Assembly: GCF_009688965.1 (NCBI RefSeq)
Contig: NZ_AP021875.1
Location: 4,092,001 to 4,156,000 of the forward strand
From: Desulfosarcina widdelii
Lineage (GTDB): Bacteria > Desulfobacterota > Desulfobacteria > Desulfobacterales > Desulfosarcinaceae
DNA length: 64,000 nucleotides
Direction: 5' to 3'
The notes below the pieces were generated by a model. The model had not been told where the DNA came from. It searched no databases and saw only the letters and a list, made by a program, of their open reading frames with translations. The translations under genes were made by a program, and so were the position numbers. Of the stretch, positions 8,546 through 16,988 are shown piece after piece (position 1 is the stretch's first letter; the number at the start of each line of letters is the position of its first letter).

Positions 8546-8664
8546 TCGCAAAAAGTCGAAATTGGCCCATTAATGTCATTCCCGCGCAGGCGGGAATCAA
8601 TTAGTTTCAGATATTTATAGATTCCCGCCTACGCGGGAATGACATGTCTGGTTGCTTTCTGCGA
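8546..8664. repeat. Family A palindrome, best full-length copy (~119 bp)
   Basis: The outer ends TCGCAAAAAG and CTTTCTGCGA are inverted. The inner arms are TGTCATTCCCGCGCAGGCGG and CCGCCTACGCGGGAATGACA. It follows the GIY-YIG gene by 16 bases. Confidence 0.85.
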
Positions 8665-8739
8665 TTCCTGAAAATCTTAAGACACAACCAAAAAAAGAAC
8701 CCAATAAAAGAATCCCAGTTTATCCAACAGTTACAATAT

Positions 8740-8765
8740 TGTCATTCCCGCGAAGGCGGGAATCC
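8740..8765. repeat. Family A core upstream of the FG-GAP gene
   Basis: TGTCATTCCCGCGAAGGCGG plus GAATCC lies 45 bases before the TTG start at 8810. Confidence 0.75.
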
Positions 8766-8809
8766 AAAAATAAAAGACTTTTGATCTAATAGAACACAGG
8801 AGATCCCCC

Positions 8810-10546
8810 TTGAAAACGCAACCTCATAATCTGAACCGAATTATTCTGTTGGCTTTAATCCCTCTGCTGTTTCTCTTCGTCGCCGCACCCACCCTCGCCG
8901 CCCCCTCCCGCGTCGCCATCCTGCCCTTCGACATGCACGCCGAAAAGGACCTGACCTTCCTCCAGGAGGGAATCCTGGACATGCTCGGGTCGCGACTGGC
9001 ATGGAAAGACAAGGTTGAAGTGATTAACGAAAACGAAACCAAGGCCGCCCTTGAATCCATCGAAGGCTTCGAAGGCGAAAGCCGGGCCCTTCTGGCCGGT
9101 GGCAAACTCAAGGCCGATTATGTCCTGTTCGGCAGCCTGACCGTGTTCGGCGAAAGCGTCAGCATCGATGCCAAAATGGTGGACGTCAGCGGGCAGCAGG
9201 AACCGCTGCCCTTCTTCGCCCAGACCCGCGGCATGGGCGAAGTCATCCCCAAGATCAATGAATTCGCCACCAACATCAACGCCACGGTTTTTGGCCGCCA
9301 GGTCGCCCGGCGCCCGGTGGCTGCACCGGCCGCCCAAGCGGGCGCCGTACCCACCCAACCGGTCCAGCAACAGCCGGCACAGCAAACCTACGATCCCCGC
9401 ATGCATCCGGAAAAGCTGCTTCAGTCCGGAGTCCAGAGCGAAACTCAGGTACCCATTGCCGGTCAGCCCTACCAGGCACCCAACCCAGCTTTTGTAACTG
9501 CACCGGGTGCGGCCAATACCGCCAACCAACCCACGTTTTGGAGAAGTCGCAACGTCAAAGCCCTGATTACCGGCATTGATGTGGGTGATGTGGACAACGA
9601 CGGACTCCAGGAAATCGTCATTGCCGAAGATAAAGTGGTTACCATCAACCGCATCGTCAACGGCCGGCTGCTACGGATCGGAGAAGCTGGAAAAATCCGC
9701 ATCGGCACCCATATCGGGGTGGACGTGGGCGATGTGAACGGCAACGGGACGCCGGAGATTTACGTTTCCAGCGTCGGAGGCCCCAAATCGGATGTGATTG
9801 AATCGTTCGTACTCGAGTACAACGGAAAGGAGTACGCCACCATCTATGGCCCGGACAATTGGTATTATCGTGTGGCCAGAACCATCGACCGCGGAACGGT
9901 GCTGCTGGGCCAGCGTCAGAAGACGGCCGTAGACAGCATTTTCCGGGAAGCGATCCATGAAATGCTGTGGGAGGGGAATCGCATTACACCCGGCCCGCAG
10001 CTACTGAAAGGGGGGCTCGCCAACCTCATGGGCGTTACCTATGACGACATCACCCAGAGCGGACAAAGCCAGATCGTTGCCTACTCTGACTGGGACCGGG
10101 TGCGCATATACAGCGGCGCCAGCCAGATGATTTACGAAGATGCGGATCGCACCGGAGGCAACCTGCTGTCGTTCAACCTTCGTCAAGAGGAGCCCGGCGA
10201 ACAAAACAAGCAGTTTTTCCCGTTGCGCATACGGACGCCCGATATCGATAGGGACGGAAAAGCGGATGTAATGGTCGCCAGCCACGACGAACTGGCCAAG
10301 AACTTGCTCAAGAATTTTCGATCTTTCAAACGAGGGAAAATCCAATTGATGGAATGGGACGGCATGGGACTGGTCCCCAAATGGAGCACCCAGGAATTCG
10401 CTGGCCGGGTCAGCGACTTCGTGGTGGCCGATTTTGACAATGACGGCCAGGACGAACTGGTCGTGGCCATCGTCGCCAAAGAGGGCAGCGTCGCCTTTAC
10501 CGACAGCCTCAGCAAGGTCATCGCGTTCGATCTGGAAAGACAATAA
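8810..10546 (+). CDS. Exported FG-GAP/VCBS-repeat protein with a TolB/FlgO-like N-terminal domain
   Basis: This 578-residue protein starts with TTG behind an AGGAGA site. Residues 1-31 form a signal peptide ending LAAPS. Residues about 32-165 (RVAILPFDMHAE..., then a YVLFGSLT segment) look like the alpha/beta domain found in TolB N-terminal and FlgO-type proteins. Residues 165-235 are a Pro/Ala/Gln-rich linker. The C-terminal half has FG-GAP-like repeats with Ca-binding signatures such as DVDNDGLQE, DVNGNGTPE, DIDRDGKAD and DFDNDGQDE, which build a beta-propeller. It is probably periplasmic or surface-exposed and its function is unknown. A strong terminator follows. Confidence 0.8.
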   Translation: MKTQPHNLNRIILLALIPLLFLFVAAPTLAAPSRVAILPFDMHAEKDLTFLQEGILDMLGSRLAWKDKVEVINENETKAALESIEGFEGESRALLAGGKLKADYVLFGSLTVFGESVSIDAKMVDVSGQQEPLPFFAQTRGMGEVIPKINEFATNINATVFGRQVARRPVAAPAAQAGAVPTQPVQQQPAQQTYDPRMHPEKLLQSGVQSETQVPIAGQPYQAPNPAFVTAPGAANTANQPTFWRSRNVKALITGIDVGDVDNDGLQEIVIAEDKVVTINRIVNGRLLRIGEAGKIRIGTHIGVDVGDVNGNGTPEIYVSSVGGPKSDVIESFVLEYNGKEYATIYGPDNWYYRVARTIDRGTVLLGQRQKTAVDSIFREAIHEMLWEGNRITPGPQLLKGGLANLMGVTYDDITQSGQSQIVAYSDWDRVRIYSGASQMIYEDADRTGGNLLSFNLRQEEPGEQNKQFFPLRIRTPDIDRDGKADVMVASHDELAKNLLKNFRSFKRGKIQLMEWDGMGLVPKWSTQEFAGRVSDFVVADFDNDGQDELVVAIVAKEGSVAFTDSLSKVIAFDLERQ

Positions 10547-10586
10547 AAGAAGACAATTGCTTCAGGTTCTGGCTGACATTGTTTTC

Positions 10587-10620
10587 AACGCCTCTGGCCT
10601 GACGGTCAGGGGCGTTTTTG
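10587..10620 (+). terminator. Rho-independent terminator of the FG-GAP gene
   Basis: AACGCC pairs with GGCGTT and TCTGGCC pairs with GGTCAGG (one G-T pair), giving a 13-pair stem closed by a short TGAC loop and followed by TTTTT. Confidence 0.85.
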
Positions 10621-11160
10621 TACGCATCGGCCAAATAATTGCCAAACAATAAATGGATTATTGGCGTCATGAATGAAAGTCACAACCTTACCCTGCCACT
10701 TACACGGGCATGTGTAAAAGCTGTCACACGACCTTCCTCTCACACATTGAGGTTTGGAGGGACGGGGTATTTATCACTCAATCCCCGTTCCAACCACTTG
10801 CTGCGCTGGGCGTCCGTCTTCCGATGAGAGTATTTTCGACAAACAGAGTTGCCAGGATTAAAAGTGGAATCACCCTTACCGCTCGACGCAATTCACGACT
10901 TCTTGTTACCCGAGCTTTGGGTAAAGGGCATCCCAGGAACTTATTTGGTAAGTGGCGGGATTGATCTCGGTTGGATGAAAAAAGGCAGACTATAAATCAA
11001 ATTAGATGGTTTCGCGAAAAGTCAATATTTCCAGCTCGGCGTCATGCCGGTGTAGACCGGCGCACGTAGCGAAGCTTTAGCGCTATCCAGCCATTTCACT
11101 GCCTTCTGGATGCCGGGTCGAGTCCGGGATTTTTGCTGGACCATTAAATTTTTAAAAACA
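10621..11160. other. Unassigned ~540-base stretch between two terminators
   Basis: No supported gene is seen. Short open frames at 10639-10964 have no ribosome binding site or recognisable family. About 11036-11130 has GTCATGCCGG and its inverse GGATGCCGGG around CTTTAGCGCTAT, a palindromic repeat distinct from family A. The left part (10680-10960) may be a decayed mobile fragment, which cannot be confirmed by eye. Confidence 0.5.
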
Positions 11161-11190
11161 AAAAACCCGGAGCCGAAGCCCCGGGTTTTT
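11161..11190. terminator. Bidirectional terminator beside the porin gene
   Basis: AAAAACCCGG is mirrored by CCGGGTTTTT. On the minus strand the loop side reads GGGCTTCGGCT, a stable C(TTCG)G-type tetraloop. It serves the leftward porin gene ending at 11232. Confidence 0.85.
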
Positions 11191-11231
11191 TATTTTGGCT
11201 ATGTTCTTCTAAAGAATCCGCAAGGTGGTGA

Positions 11232-12335
11232 TTAGAAGTTGATCTGCCATTTGGCACCAAAGTACGTGGTCTGCGGATCATTCGAGGTCACATCGTCTTC
11301 GTAGTTGATCTGACCAACTTCAGGAACGATAAAGAAACCCGGAGCAATGTTCACAGTGCAGTTTACATACCACTGCCACGCAGACTCGGTGTTGTTGCTA
11401 TCATCTACCTCAGCTTCTTCGTAACCGTAGCCAGCCTCAATGGTCAGCATTTCGGAAGGACTGAAGCCGAGGACGGCCAAGTAACCCAGGCCGTCAGCAT
11501 CCTTTTCAGTACCACCGGCAATAGACATTTCGTCATTCAGGCCGACCGGGTTGTAGGCACCGTAGTTGCCCAGGTTCTGACCCATGTGGGCACCCACTTT
11601 GGCAAAGAAGGCACCGAAGTTGGCGCCGACGCCAGCACCGATCACGTAAGAATCAACATCGTAATCCGTACCGGCATTGTTAGCATCCAATTCATAGGTC
11701 TGGTAACCGGCGAATACGTCGGCAAAGAACATGTCCATCTTGAAGCCGTAGCCCACTTCGATTTTCGGCAGGGTCACGTCGGTGTCGTAGTTTTCAGCTG
11801 CTTCAACTTCGGCATCAATAGTGGTAACACCATCGGTGGAAAGAAATTCAGCTTCAACCGCGGGGGTCAATTCATAGTCCACGGTGCTCGGAGAAATCAA
11901 GGCCACTTTAAGACCGCCCATTTTAAACTGGATCATGGGCAGACGGCCTTCGTAAAATTCACCAACGCCCAGCAGGTCGCCGTCACCGTCGTACACGCTG
12001 TTGGAGTAGAACAGGGCGCTGGGGGTATAGGTCTGGCCGATGAGCAGCTCGCCGCCGTTACCGAAGGTGTAGGTTCCATAGAGCTTACGTTTGCCGAAGC
12101 TGTCGCTCATCTCGAAGCCACCGCCGATCTGGTCGTTAAACTTGACGGTCGCGCCGATACGGCTGTTGCCTTGCTGGGCCCACTGGGTGTCCGTGTCACT
12201 GTCGACACCAGGGAGATCGGGATCCACGTCTACGCTGAAGGTAGCGAAACGGGCGCTGCCGTAAAAGTTCCAGTCGGCGGCCATGGCCGGTGCGGCCAGG
12301 CACAAAATAGCGAAAATAATAAACAGTTTTTTCAT
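11232..12335 (-). CDS. Outer-membrane porin-like beta-barrel protein
   Basis: This 367-residue protein has a clear Sec signal peptide (MKKLFIIFAILCLAAPAMAA, cleaved after AMA). The mature part has alternating hydrophobic/polar strands such as WNFYGSARFATFSV, RIGATVKFND and GLKVALIS, with acidic loops and a terminal aromatic (WQINF), as in outer-membrane barrels assembled by BamA. A strong AAGGAGG site precedes the start. It probably forms a general diffusion pore and its selectivity is unknown. It is single-gene, with its own terminator and a long leader. Confidence 0.85.
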   Translation of the reverse strand: MKKLFIIFAILCLAAPAMAADWNFYGSARFATFSVDVDPDLPGVDSDTDTQWAQQGNSRIGATVKFNDQIGGGFEMSDSFGKRKLYGTYTFGNGGELLIGQTYTPSALFYSNSVYDGDGDLLGVGEFYEGRLPMIQFKMGGLKVALISPSTVDYELTPAVEAEFLSTDGVTTIDAEVEAAENYDTDVTLPKIEVGYGFKMDMFFADVFAGYQTYELDANNAGTDYDVDSYVIGAGVGANFGAFFAKVGAHMGQNLGNYGAYNPVGLNDEMSIAGGTEKDADGLGYLAVLGFSPSEMLTIEAGYGYEEAEVDDSNNTESAWQWYVNCTVNIAPGFFIVPEVGQINYEDDVTSNDPQTTYFGAKWQINF

Positions 12336-13061
12336 CTTAGTCTTTCCTCCTTAACGGAAATTCATCTGATTTACTGCAACCTAATAATTGTCACTGTATT
12401 GCTTGCTACGGGTACTGCGAATCGCTCCTCGACCACCTCCTTTCATGTCCTAGTTTATTTTGAAATTTCAGGCCTTCAGCGAAGGGAACGAACGCCTGAA
12501 ATTTCAAAACAGCCGAATCCGCTGGCGATGGATCTAAATTCCTGCCCATCGTCAACAGGAAAAGCAGGTTTTGCAAGAGCTGTAGCCGGCCCTAATCTTC
12601 TTTATTCATTGAAAAAAAGGTATTTCCGGCAAAAATGAACCTAATAATTTAAAGATTTTCTACCAGCGCCCAATATCCATGTCAAGGCTTTTTACCGGCC
12701 AATGGCGGTCGATGCCGCAGCACCAATGCCGCGCCAACAGCGCGTTTGGAGGGATCAACCACCATATCATGGGGCATTATCGCCAACGGCCGTCAGATTT
12801 AGTAGTTTTCTCTTAATCATTTATATGTAGGTATCAAATAAATATTTCTATCTTTAATTACATATAATTAAGCAAAATGGTCGATTCCGGGGAATAAGGG
12901 CCGCTGGTTCGTGAAGGCTGGAAAGCGGAAGGAACGGAAACAGGCCGCGTGGGAGCAAAAGAGAAAATCGCCGGAACAATAGAATTTAATTCGAGGATCG
13001 CTTATTATCACTAAATGGTAAAAATTAAAATTGAATACAATGATCCATAGGAGGATTTTCC
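12336..13061. other. 726-base gap upstream of the porin gene
   Basis: This region holds the porin promoter and leader, the long inverted repeat at 12458-12509, and an AT-rich stretch (12800-12880) that could contain a promoter for the small gene at 13062. No coding frame with a ribosome binding site was found. Confidence 0.6.
12458..12509. repeat. 16-base perfect inverted repeat upstream of the porin gene
   Basis: TTTTGAAATTTCAGGC (12458-12473) is mirrored exactly by GCCTGAAATTTCAAAA (12494-12509), with CCTTC/GAAGG able to pair inside. It is 123 bases before the porin start. It could be a cruciform, operator or terminator of an opposing transcript. Confidence 0.75.
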
Positions 13062-13277
13062 ATGCAGGCCGAAAGTATCAAAGCGCAGGTTCACCAGCTG
13101 GCGGACAACCTGCCAGACAGTGCCACCTGGGAAGATGTGATGTACCGCATTTACCTCCGGCAGGCGATTGATGCCGGAATGAAAGACAGTGACGGGAAAC
13201 GCACCCTGGAAGTCAAAGAAGTGCGTAAAAAATTTGGATGTTCTTGCCGTTATCCATGGTGCCCGGTTAATGCCTGA
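13062..13277 (+). CDS. Small antitoxin-like protein, possibly with a replaced C-terminus
   Basis: The protein has 71 residues and a good AGGAGG site. The segment SATWEDVMYRIYLRQAIDAG (20-39), followed by VKEVRKKFG, matches the style of small putative antitoxin or stability proteins that usually end soon after RKKFG. Here it runs on as CSCRYPWCPVNA, encoded just before the long inverted repeat at 13295. No toxin gene follows. It may be an orphan whose 3' end was altered by repeat insertion. The family assignment is tentative. Confidence 0.5.
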   Translation: MQAESIKAQVHQLADNLPDSATWEDVMYRIYLRQAIDAGMKDSDGKRTLEVKEVRKKFGCSCRYPWCPVNA

Positions 13278-13294
13278 TGGGCCGCCTTAAAAAA

Positions 13295-13403
13295 GTCAGC
13301 GTTCACAGGGTACCGCATCTGCTTTGTTCCCCGGCACTTGAAGGTTGACCAATACGTCTGCGCGCCCTGCGCCTCACATCTGCGGCACCCTGTAAACGCT
13401 GAC
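13295..13403. repeat. Family F long inverted repeat (~109 bp)
   Basis: GTCAGCGTTCACAGGGTACC at the left (13295 on) is mirrored by GGCACCCTGTAAACGCTGAC at the right end, with matching CGCATCT/CATCTGCG words inside. It has the size and structure of a non-autonomous mobile palindrome and sits 17 bases after the small antitoxin-like gene. Confidence 0.8.
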
Positions 13404-13502
13404 CGATCAGGTAGTTGCGGCACATTGGTCATTTCACCCCCGTGAATGGGTACTTAAAAAAAGTTGGAATTCCCGCCACAATACATAACGATGGCGCATG
13501 CA

Positions 13503-13530
13503 TCGCGGCTGGAAGCCGCTCCTACGAAAA
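13503..13530. repeat. Family E short hairpin
   Basis: TCGCGGCTGGAAGCCGCTCC followed by TACGAA. The same unit occurs at 14021 and, in inverted pairs, at 20031-20094. Confidence 0.7.
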
Positions 13531-13571
13531 ACGGCACCTTGGCAGATATCACTTCCTTGGAAGGCGAATTA

Positions 13572-13671
13572 GGCCCATTGATGTCATCCCCGCGAAGGCG
13601 GAGATCCATAACTATATGAAAATAAAGGATCCCCGCCTTCGCGGGGATGACATGTCTGGTGACTTTTTGCG
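13572..13671. repeat. Family A palindrome, full copy with CCCCGCG arms
   Basis: ATGTCATCCCCGCGAAGGCG on the left is mirrored by CGCCTTCGCGGGGATGACAT on the right. Matched changes in both arms preserve the pairing compared with the 8546 copy, which argues that structure is maintained. Confidence 0.85.
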
Positions 13672-13749
13672 AAACCATCAAAATTTCATCGATCTCGAAA
13701 CAGGAAAACAAAAAAGGTGTAATTTTAAAATAGAAGTTGCAATCTACAC

Positions 13750-14013
13750 CTTTATTTTTATCGAGACAGCAAGGGCAATGAGGTCGATCTGGTGATCGTC
13801 AACGGCCCGGACCTTTTCCCCATCGAAATTAAAAGCGCCATGACCATCACCCGAGATTATTTCAAAGGGCTGCGGCACTTCAGCAAAATTTTTAGCAACT
13901 CGATTCCTCGGGGAAGCGGTCTCGTTTACGGGGGGCAGGAGGTTCAGCAAAGAACCGATGTGGCGATCGTCCCGGTTTATGCGCTTCAGGAGCTGTGGGA
14001 TAAAATCGATTAA
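13750..14013 (+). pseudogene. C-terminal remnant of a DUF4143-type ATPase
   Basis: Reading from about 13750 the frame gives YFYRDSKGNEVDLVIVNGPD and then FPIEIKSAMT, an RGSGLVYGG segment and a stop at 14013. This is the nuclease-like C-terminal domain (EVD...EIK) of AAA ATPases with a DUF4143 tail. There is an in-frame stop at 13726 and no upstream ATPase domain, and a family A repeat lies just before, so about 300 N-terminal residues are missing. It is a relic rather than a working gene. Confidence 0.75.
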
Positions 14014-14020
14014 ATCGGTA

Positions 14021-14049
14021 ATCGCGGCTGGAAGCCGTTCCCACGAATA
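14021..14049. repeat. Family E short hairpin after the DUF4143 remnant
   Basis: ATCGCGGCTGGAAGCCGTTC followed by CCACGAA matches the unit at 13503 with two changes. Confidence 0.65.
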
Positions 14050-14120
14050 AACCGACATGATTCCACCCCGTTTGGGATTTCGATATTACCTTTTTTCAAT
14101 TTGAAATTTTACAGTCTCGG

Positions 14121-14165
14121 AAAAAGCCACCAGACATGTCATTCCCGCGGAGGCGGGAATCCAGT
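14121..14165. repeat. Family A half copy, reverse orientation
   Basis: AAAAGCCACCAGACATGTCA followed by TTCCCGCGGAGGCGGGAATC. It is the last family A copy in the window, none being seen after 14.2 kb. Confidence 0.75.
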
Positions 14166-14220
14166 ACTTTCAAATAGTTATAAATATCGTTAAAGATTCA
14201 TTACATGCGCCCGCCTGTTT

Positions 14221-14278
14221 GTGATTTGGATATTGGGAGTTATTTGAAATTTGGTGCTTGGATTTTGGAATTTCTCAG
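14221..14278. repeat. Family B single arm overlapping a gene end
   Basis: GGATATTGGGAGTTATTTGA and TTGGATTTTGGAATTTC match the right arms at 5502 and 17934. Positions 14240-14270 are also the last codons of the radical SAM gene. Confidence 0.7.
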
Positions 14279-16231
14279 CCGATCCGGCTGGTGAAAAAAA
14301 TGCCTGAATTTCGAATAGGGGTAGGAATAGCCGATGGCCGCTGTAACAAACGCCTGGTGGTCATTGGCAACCAGCGGGTATTGATGGCTGGCCCCCATGC
14401 GGGTGTCTCCATAGTGCAGGGATACATCCAGGGCAATGAGTTCGGCATCTTCGAAAAAATAATCCTGCCAATTGTAGTGGCAGGTAACTTCCTTGCCGGA
14501 AACTGGGTCATATTGCGGTGAAAGCATGATCTCCTTTTGATAGTGGATGAGATCCACAGTGGTATCGCCTATCGATACCTTTCTGAACGCAAGAAACCGA
14601 TTGACCGCCGCATAAAAGGATTCCTTGTTATCACCAATCATTAACCACAGCCAGGTCCACAGCGGCCACCCCCTGCGGGTCGGGTGGTAGCGTCGCAAAA
14701 ACCGCAGCATGTCCGGTTGGGTGAGAATCCGATTGACCTGGGGAATCTCCGGGTCATCGTGGTAATCGTCGATCAGTTTTTTCAGCCGGAGAAACGCATT
14801 CCCGATCCCCTCAGAATCCGCAAGCAAGTAATCGAGCAGTCCCTCATAAAATTGACGATAGGAGAGTTTCCCTTTTTGATGCAGGTAGATGGCAAGAAAA
14901 CGGGTGTAGGCCCCGTTGTGCAGCGCCTGAATCATCTCGGCGAAAAGCAGGCAGTATGCCCAGTCTTCATAGGGCATGCTGGCCGTGCCGAAAACCAGTT
15001 CCACCAATTCTTTTTCGAAACCGGGTGGCGTCAGCCGAATGGGCTTGAATCGGGTGTCAAGCTTGTAGCGCTCCCGCATATGGGACTGACTCAACGGGGC
15101 GTTGGGAAGCAATGCCAGCTCGAAAATCCGGATATCGTCGTGCATGCCGAGTTCCAGCAATTGGCAGATGCCGTCGACAAACGACTCCCGGGTTTCCTTG
15201 GGCAATCCCAGGATCAATTCCGTATAGGTGGGGATCTGATGCCGCTGGTAACGGTTTTTCAGGTCGGCAACCTCGGCCATATCCGTGTGAGGCCGGGAGA
15301 TCGCTTCCAGAACCTCAACGTCCACACTTTGCATGGAAAGGGTAGTTCCCCAAAGCATGTCGTTGTCAAACAGCAGACGGCTGATGGCAAACACGGTTTC
15401 ATTGGATGTCTTGGCGAATTGGATGCGCACCCGTTTGGGAAACCCGGTTCGGCGGCGTGCGTCGACCAGCAGTTTGGCAATCTCCAGATCCCGCTTGAAC
15501 AACCCGAAATTGGAATCCGTGATGTAGATGTCTTCAACACCAAGATCAGCAAGGTATTTGATTTCATCTGCGATCCGGTCCAATCCGTGCAGCCGGACCT
15601 TGTTTTTGGTTCGCACGCCCCAATCGCAAAAACAACAGGCAAACGGACACCCCCGATTGGTCTCCCACAGGGCGATCCGGTTGCCATTGGCTTCACCCAG
15701 AAACCCATCGAGGCTGCCGTTGAGATAGGGGCTGGGCACCGGCAAATCTTTTCCCAGGCGAGGGCCCGCCGCTGTGGTCACGCAGCGTCCCGCTCGATTG
15801 AAAGAAATCCCTTTCAGGCTCTCGAAATCAGGTCTCTCCTGAAGCAGTTCCGCCAAAAGGGCGGCGAAAGGAATCTCCCCTTCTCCGTGAACCAGCACAT
15901 CGGCCTGAGGATGACGGGAAAAAAAACCATCGGGTTGGTCAGGAATGTGTGGCCCGCCGCAAACCACCAGGCACTGCGGATAGCGCGCTTTGACACGCCG
16001 GGCGATCTCCATCTGCTGATTGTGATTCCAGACATAGCAGGAGAGACACAACAGGTCGGGATCCTGGATAGCCGCGACCGCATCTTCCACCGGCTGCAGG
16101 GTGGTGAGGGGTGGATGCCAGCGATAGCCGGCGGCGACCGCCGAGTCCTTCTGGGCGTAACTTTTCAGGAACCCGAAGGCATAGGGCACGAAGGAAATCA
16201 TGTTAAAGCTGAGAAAATAAATCGATTTCAT
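14240..16231 (-). CDS. B12-binding-domain radical SAM protein
   Basis: This 663-residue protein has an N-terminal cobalamin-binding-like Rossmann domain (about 30-135, with CGGPHIPDQPDGFF) and a radical SAM domain from about 185. The [4Fe-4S] motif is CPFACCFC (CxxxCxxC), followed by DWG. The EDIYITDSNFGLF and TYTELILGLP strands fit the barrel. Members of this broad class carry out methylation, ring or chain rearrangement on varied substrates, and the substrate here is unknown. The last ten residues (NSKIQAPNFK) are encoded by a family B repeat. A lipoprotein gene lies 57 bases upstream on the same strand. Confidence 0.85.
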   Translation of the reverse strand: MKSIYFLSFNMISFVPYAFGFLKSYAQKDSAVAAGYRWHPPLTTLQPVEDAVAAIQDPDLLCLSCYVWNHNQQMEIARRVKARYPQCLVVCGGPHIPDQPDGFFSRHPQADVLVHGEGEIPFAALLAELLQERPDFESLKGISFNRAGRCVTTAAGPRLGKDLPVPSPYLNGSLDGFLGEANGNRIALWETNRGCPFACCFCDWGVRTKNKVRLHGLDRIADEIKYLADLGVEDIYITDSNFGLFKRDLEIAKLLVDARRRTGFPKRVRIQFAKTSNETVFAISRLLFDNDMLWGTTLSMQSVDVEVLEAISRPHTDMAEVADLKNRYQRHQIPTYTELILGLPKETRESFVDGICQLLELGMHDDIRIFELALLPNAPLSQSHMRERYKLDTRFKPIRLTPPGFEKELVELVFGTASMPYEDWAYCLLFAEMIQALHNGAYTRFLAIYLHQKGKLSYRQFYEGLLDYLLADSEGIGNAFLRLKKLIDDYHDDPEIPQVNRILTQPDMLRFLRRYHPTRRGWPLWTWLWLMIGDNKESFYAAVNRFLAFRKVSIGDTTVDLIHYQKEIMLSPQYDPVSGKEVTCHYNWQDYFFEDAELIALDVSLHYGDTRMGASHQYPLVANDHQAFVTAAIGYSYPYSKFRHFFHQPDRLRNSKIQAPNFK

Positions 16232-16288
16232 CGGTGGCGAAGTTGCTTTTTGGGTTCATTCAGGCGGAGGAACAAAATGAGGCCACCG

Positions 16289-16783
16289 CTATAGATCGTA
16301 TGCGGCGATACCGGGCCGATCATCATTTTCAGGGTTGGGAAACAGCACCTCGACGGTCATGTTTTGCTGGTCCACGCTTACACTCTTGAAACGCACGTTG
16401 GAATACCAGATGCCAATGATCTTGCCTTCGGTGTCGCGAATATGGGCTCCGTAAGGATCGTAACGATCTTTGCCGTAGATGTTGCCACTCATTTTTTTCA
16501 ACTGTTCCGGCTGCGGATCGAAGGGAATCCAGTACCGGGAGGGGACTTGATACCGGCGGTCGATCCCCATGATGGCGTAGGGCATGGTATCCCGGCCGGC
16601 GTAATAGTAATCCAGATCCGGTTGGACCGTGCCGGTTTCGAAGGCATGCGTTACCTCGCCACTCAAAGAAAAATTCCCGTAATGGCTCCCGCATGCGGTA
16701 AGCATCAGCAGCAATGCGGCCAGGACAATCGTCCCGGACAACCACCGCCTGTTGTGCAACCCGATAACTGTTATGGTTGACAT
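16289..16783 (-). CDS. Predicted lipoprotein of unknown function
   Basis: The protein has 164 residues. The start at 16783 is chosen for its AAAGGGGG site over an in-frame upstream codon. A basic, hydrophobic leader ends in the lipobox LTAC, so the mature protein would begin at Cys and be anchored in a membrane. The rest is soluble, rich in Tyr, Asp and Pro, with no family I recognise. It is upstream of the radical SAM gene and may be co-transcribed. Confidence 0.75.
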   Translation of the reverse strand: MSTITVIGLHNRRWLSGTIVLAALLLMLTACGSHYGNFSLSGEVTHAFETGTVQPDLDYYYAGRDTMPYAIMGIDRRYQVPSRYWIPFDPQPEQLKKMSGNIYGKDRYDPYGAHIRDTEGKIIGIWYSNVRFKSVSVDQQNMTVEVLFPNPENDDRPGIAAYDL

Positions 16784-16988
16784 GAGGCCCCCTTTCCGCC
16801 GCTGGCTTAAACACGATGGCCGCGAATAGTACAGCAAAATTTTGTCCGCGGGCCATCCTGAAAAAGAAAAAAAACCAATATAATCTAATGAATATCATAG
16901 GTACAACCGGCCTGGCGCACCCGGAACCTTTTTTCTATAGATTAAGTTAGGCACAAAAATGATAAACACAACACGTACCATTCATACA

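Noticed and set aside
8546..8765. Possible CRISPR array among the family A repeats
   Set aside because: Copies are inverted pairs with irregular spacing, unequal spacers and no cas genes. They are dispersed palindromes.
14684..16294. A 536-codon frame opposite the radical SAM gene
   Set aside because: The minus strand carries the CxxxCxxC motif and a natural start. The plus frame has no recognisable domain.
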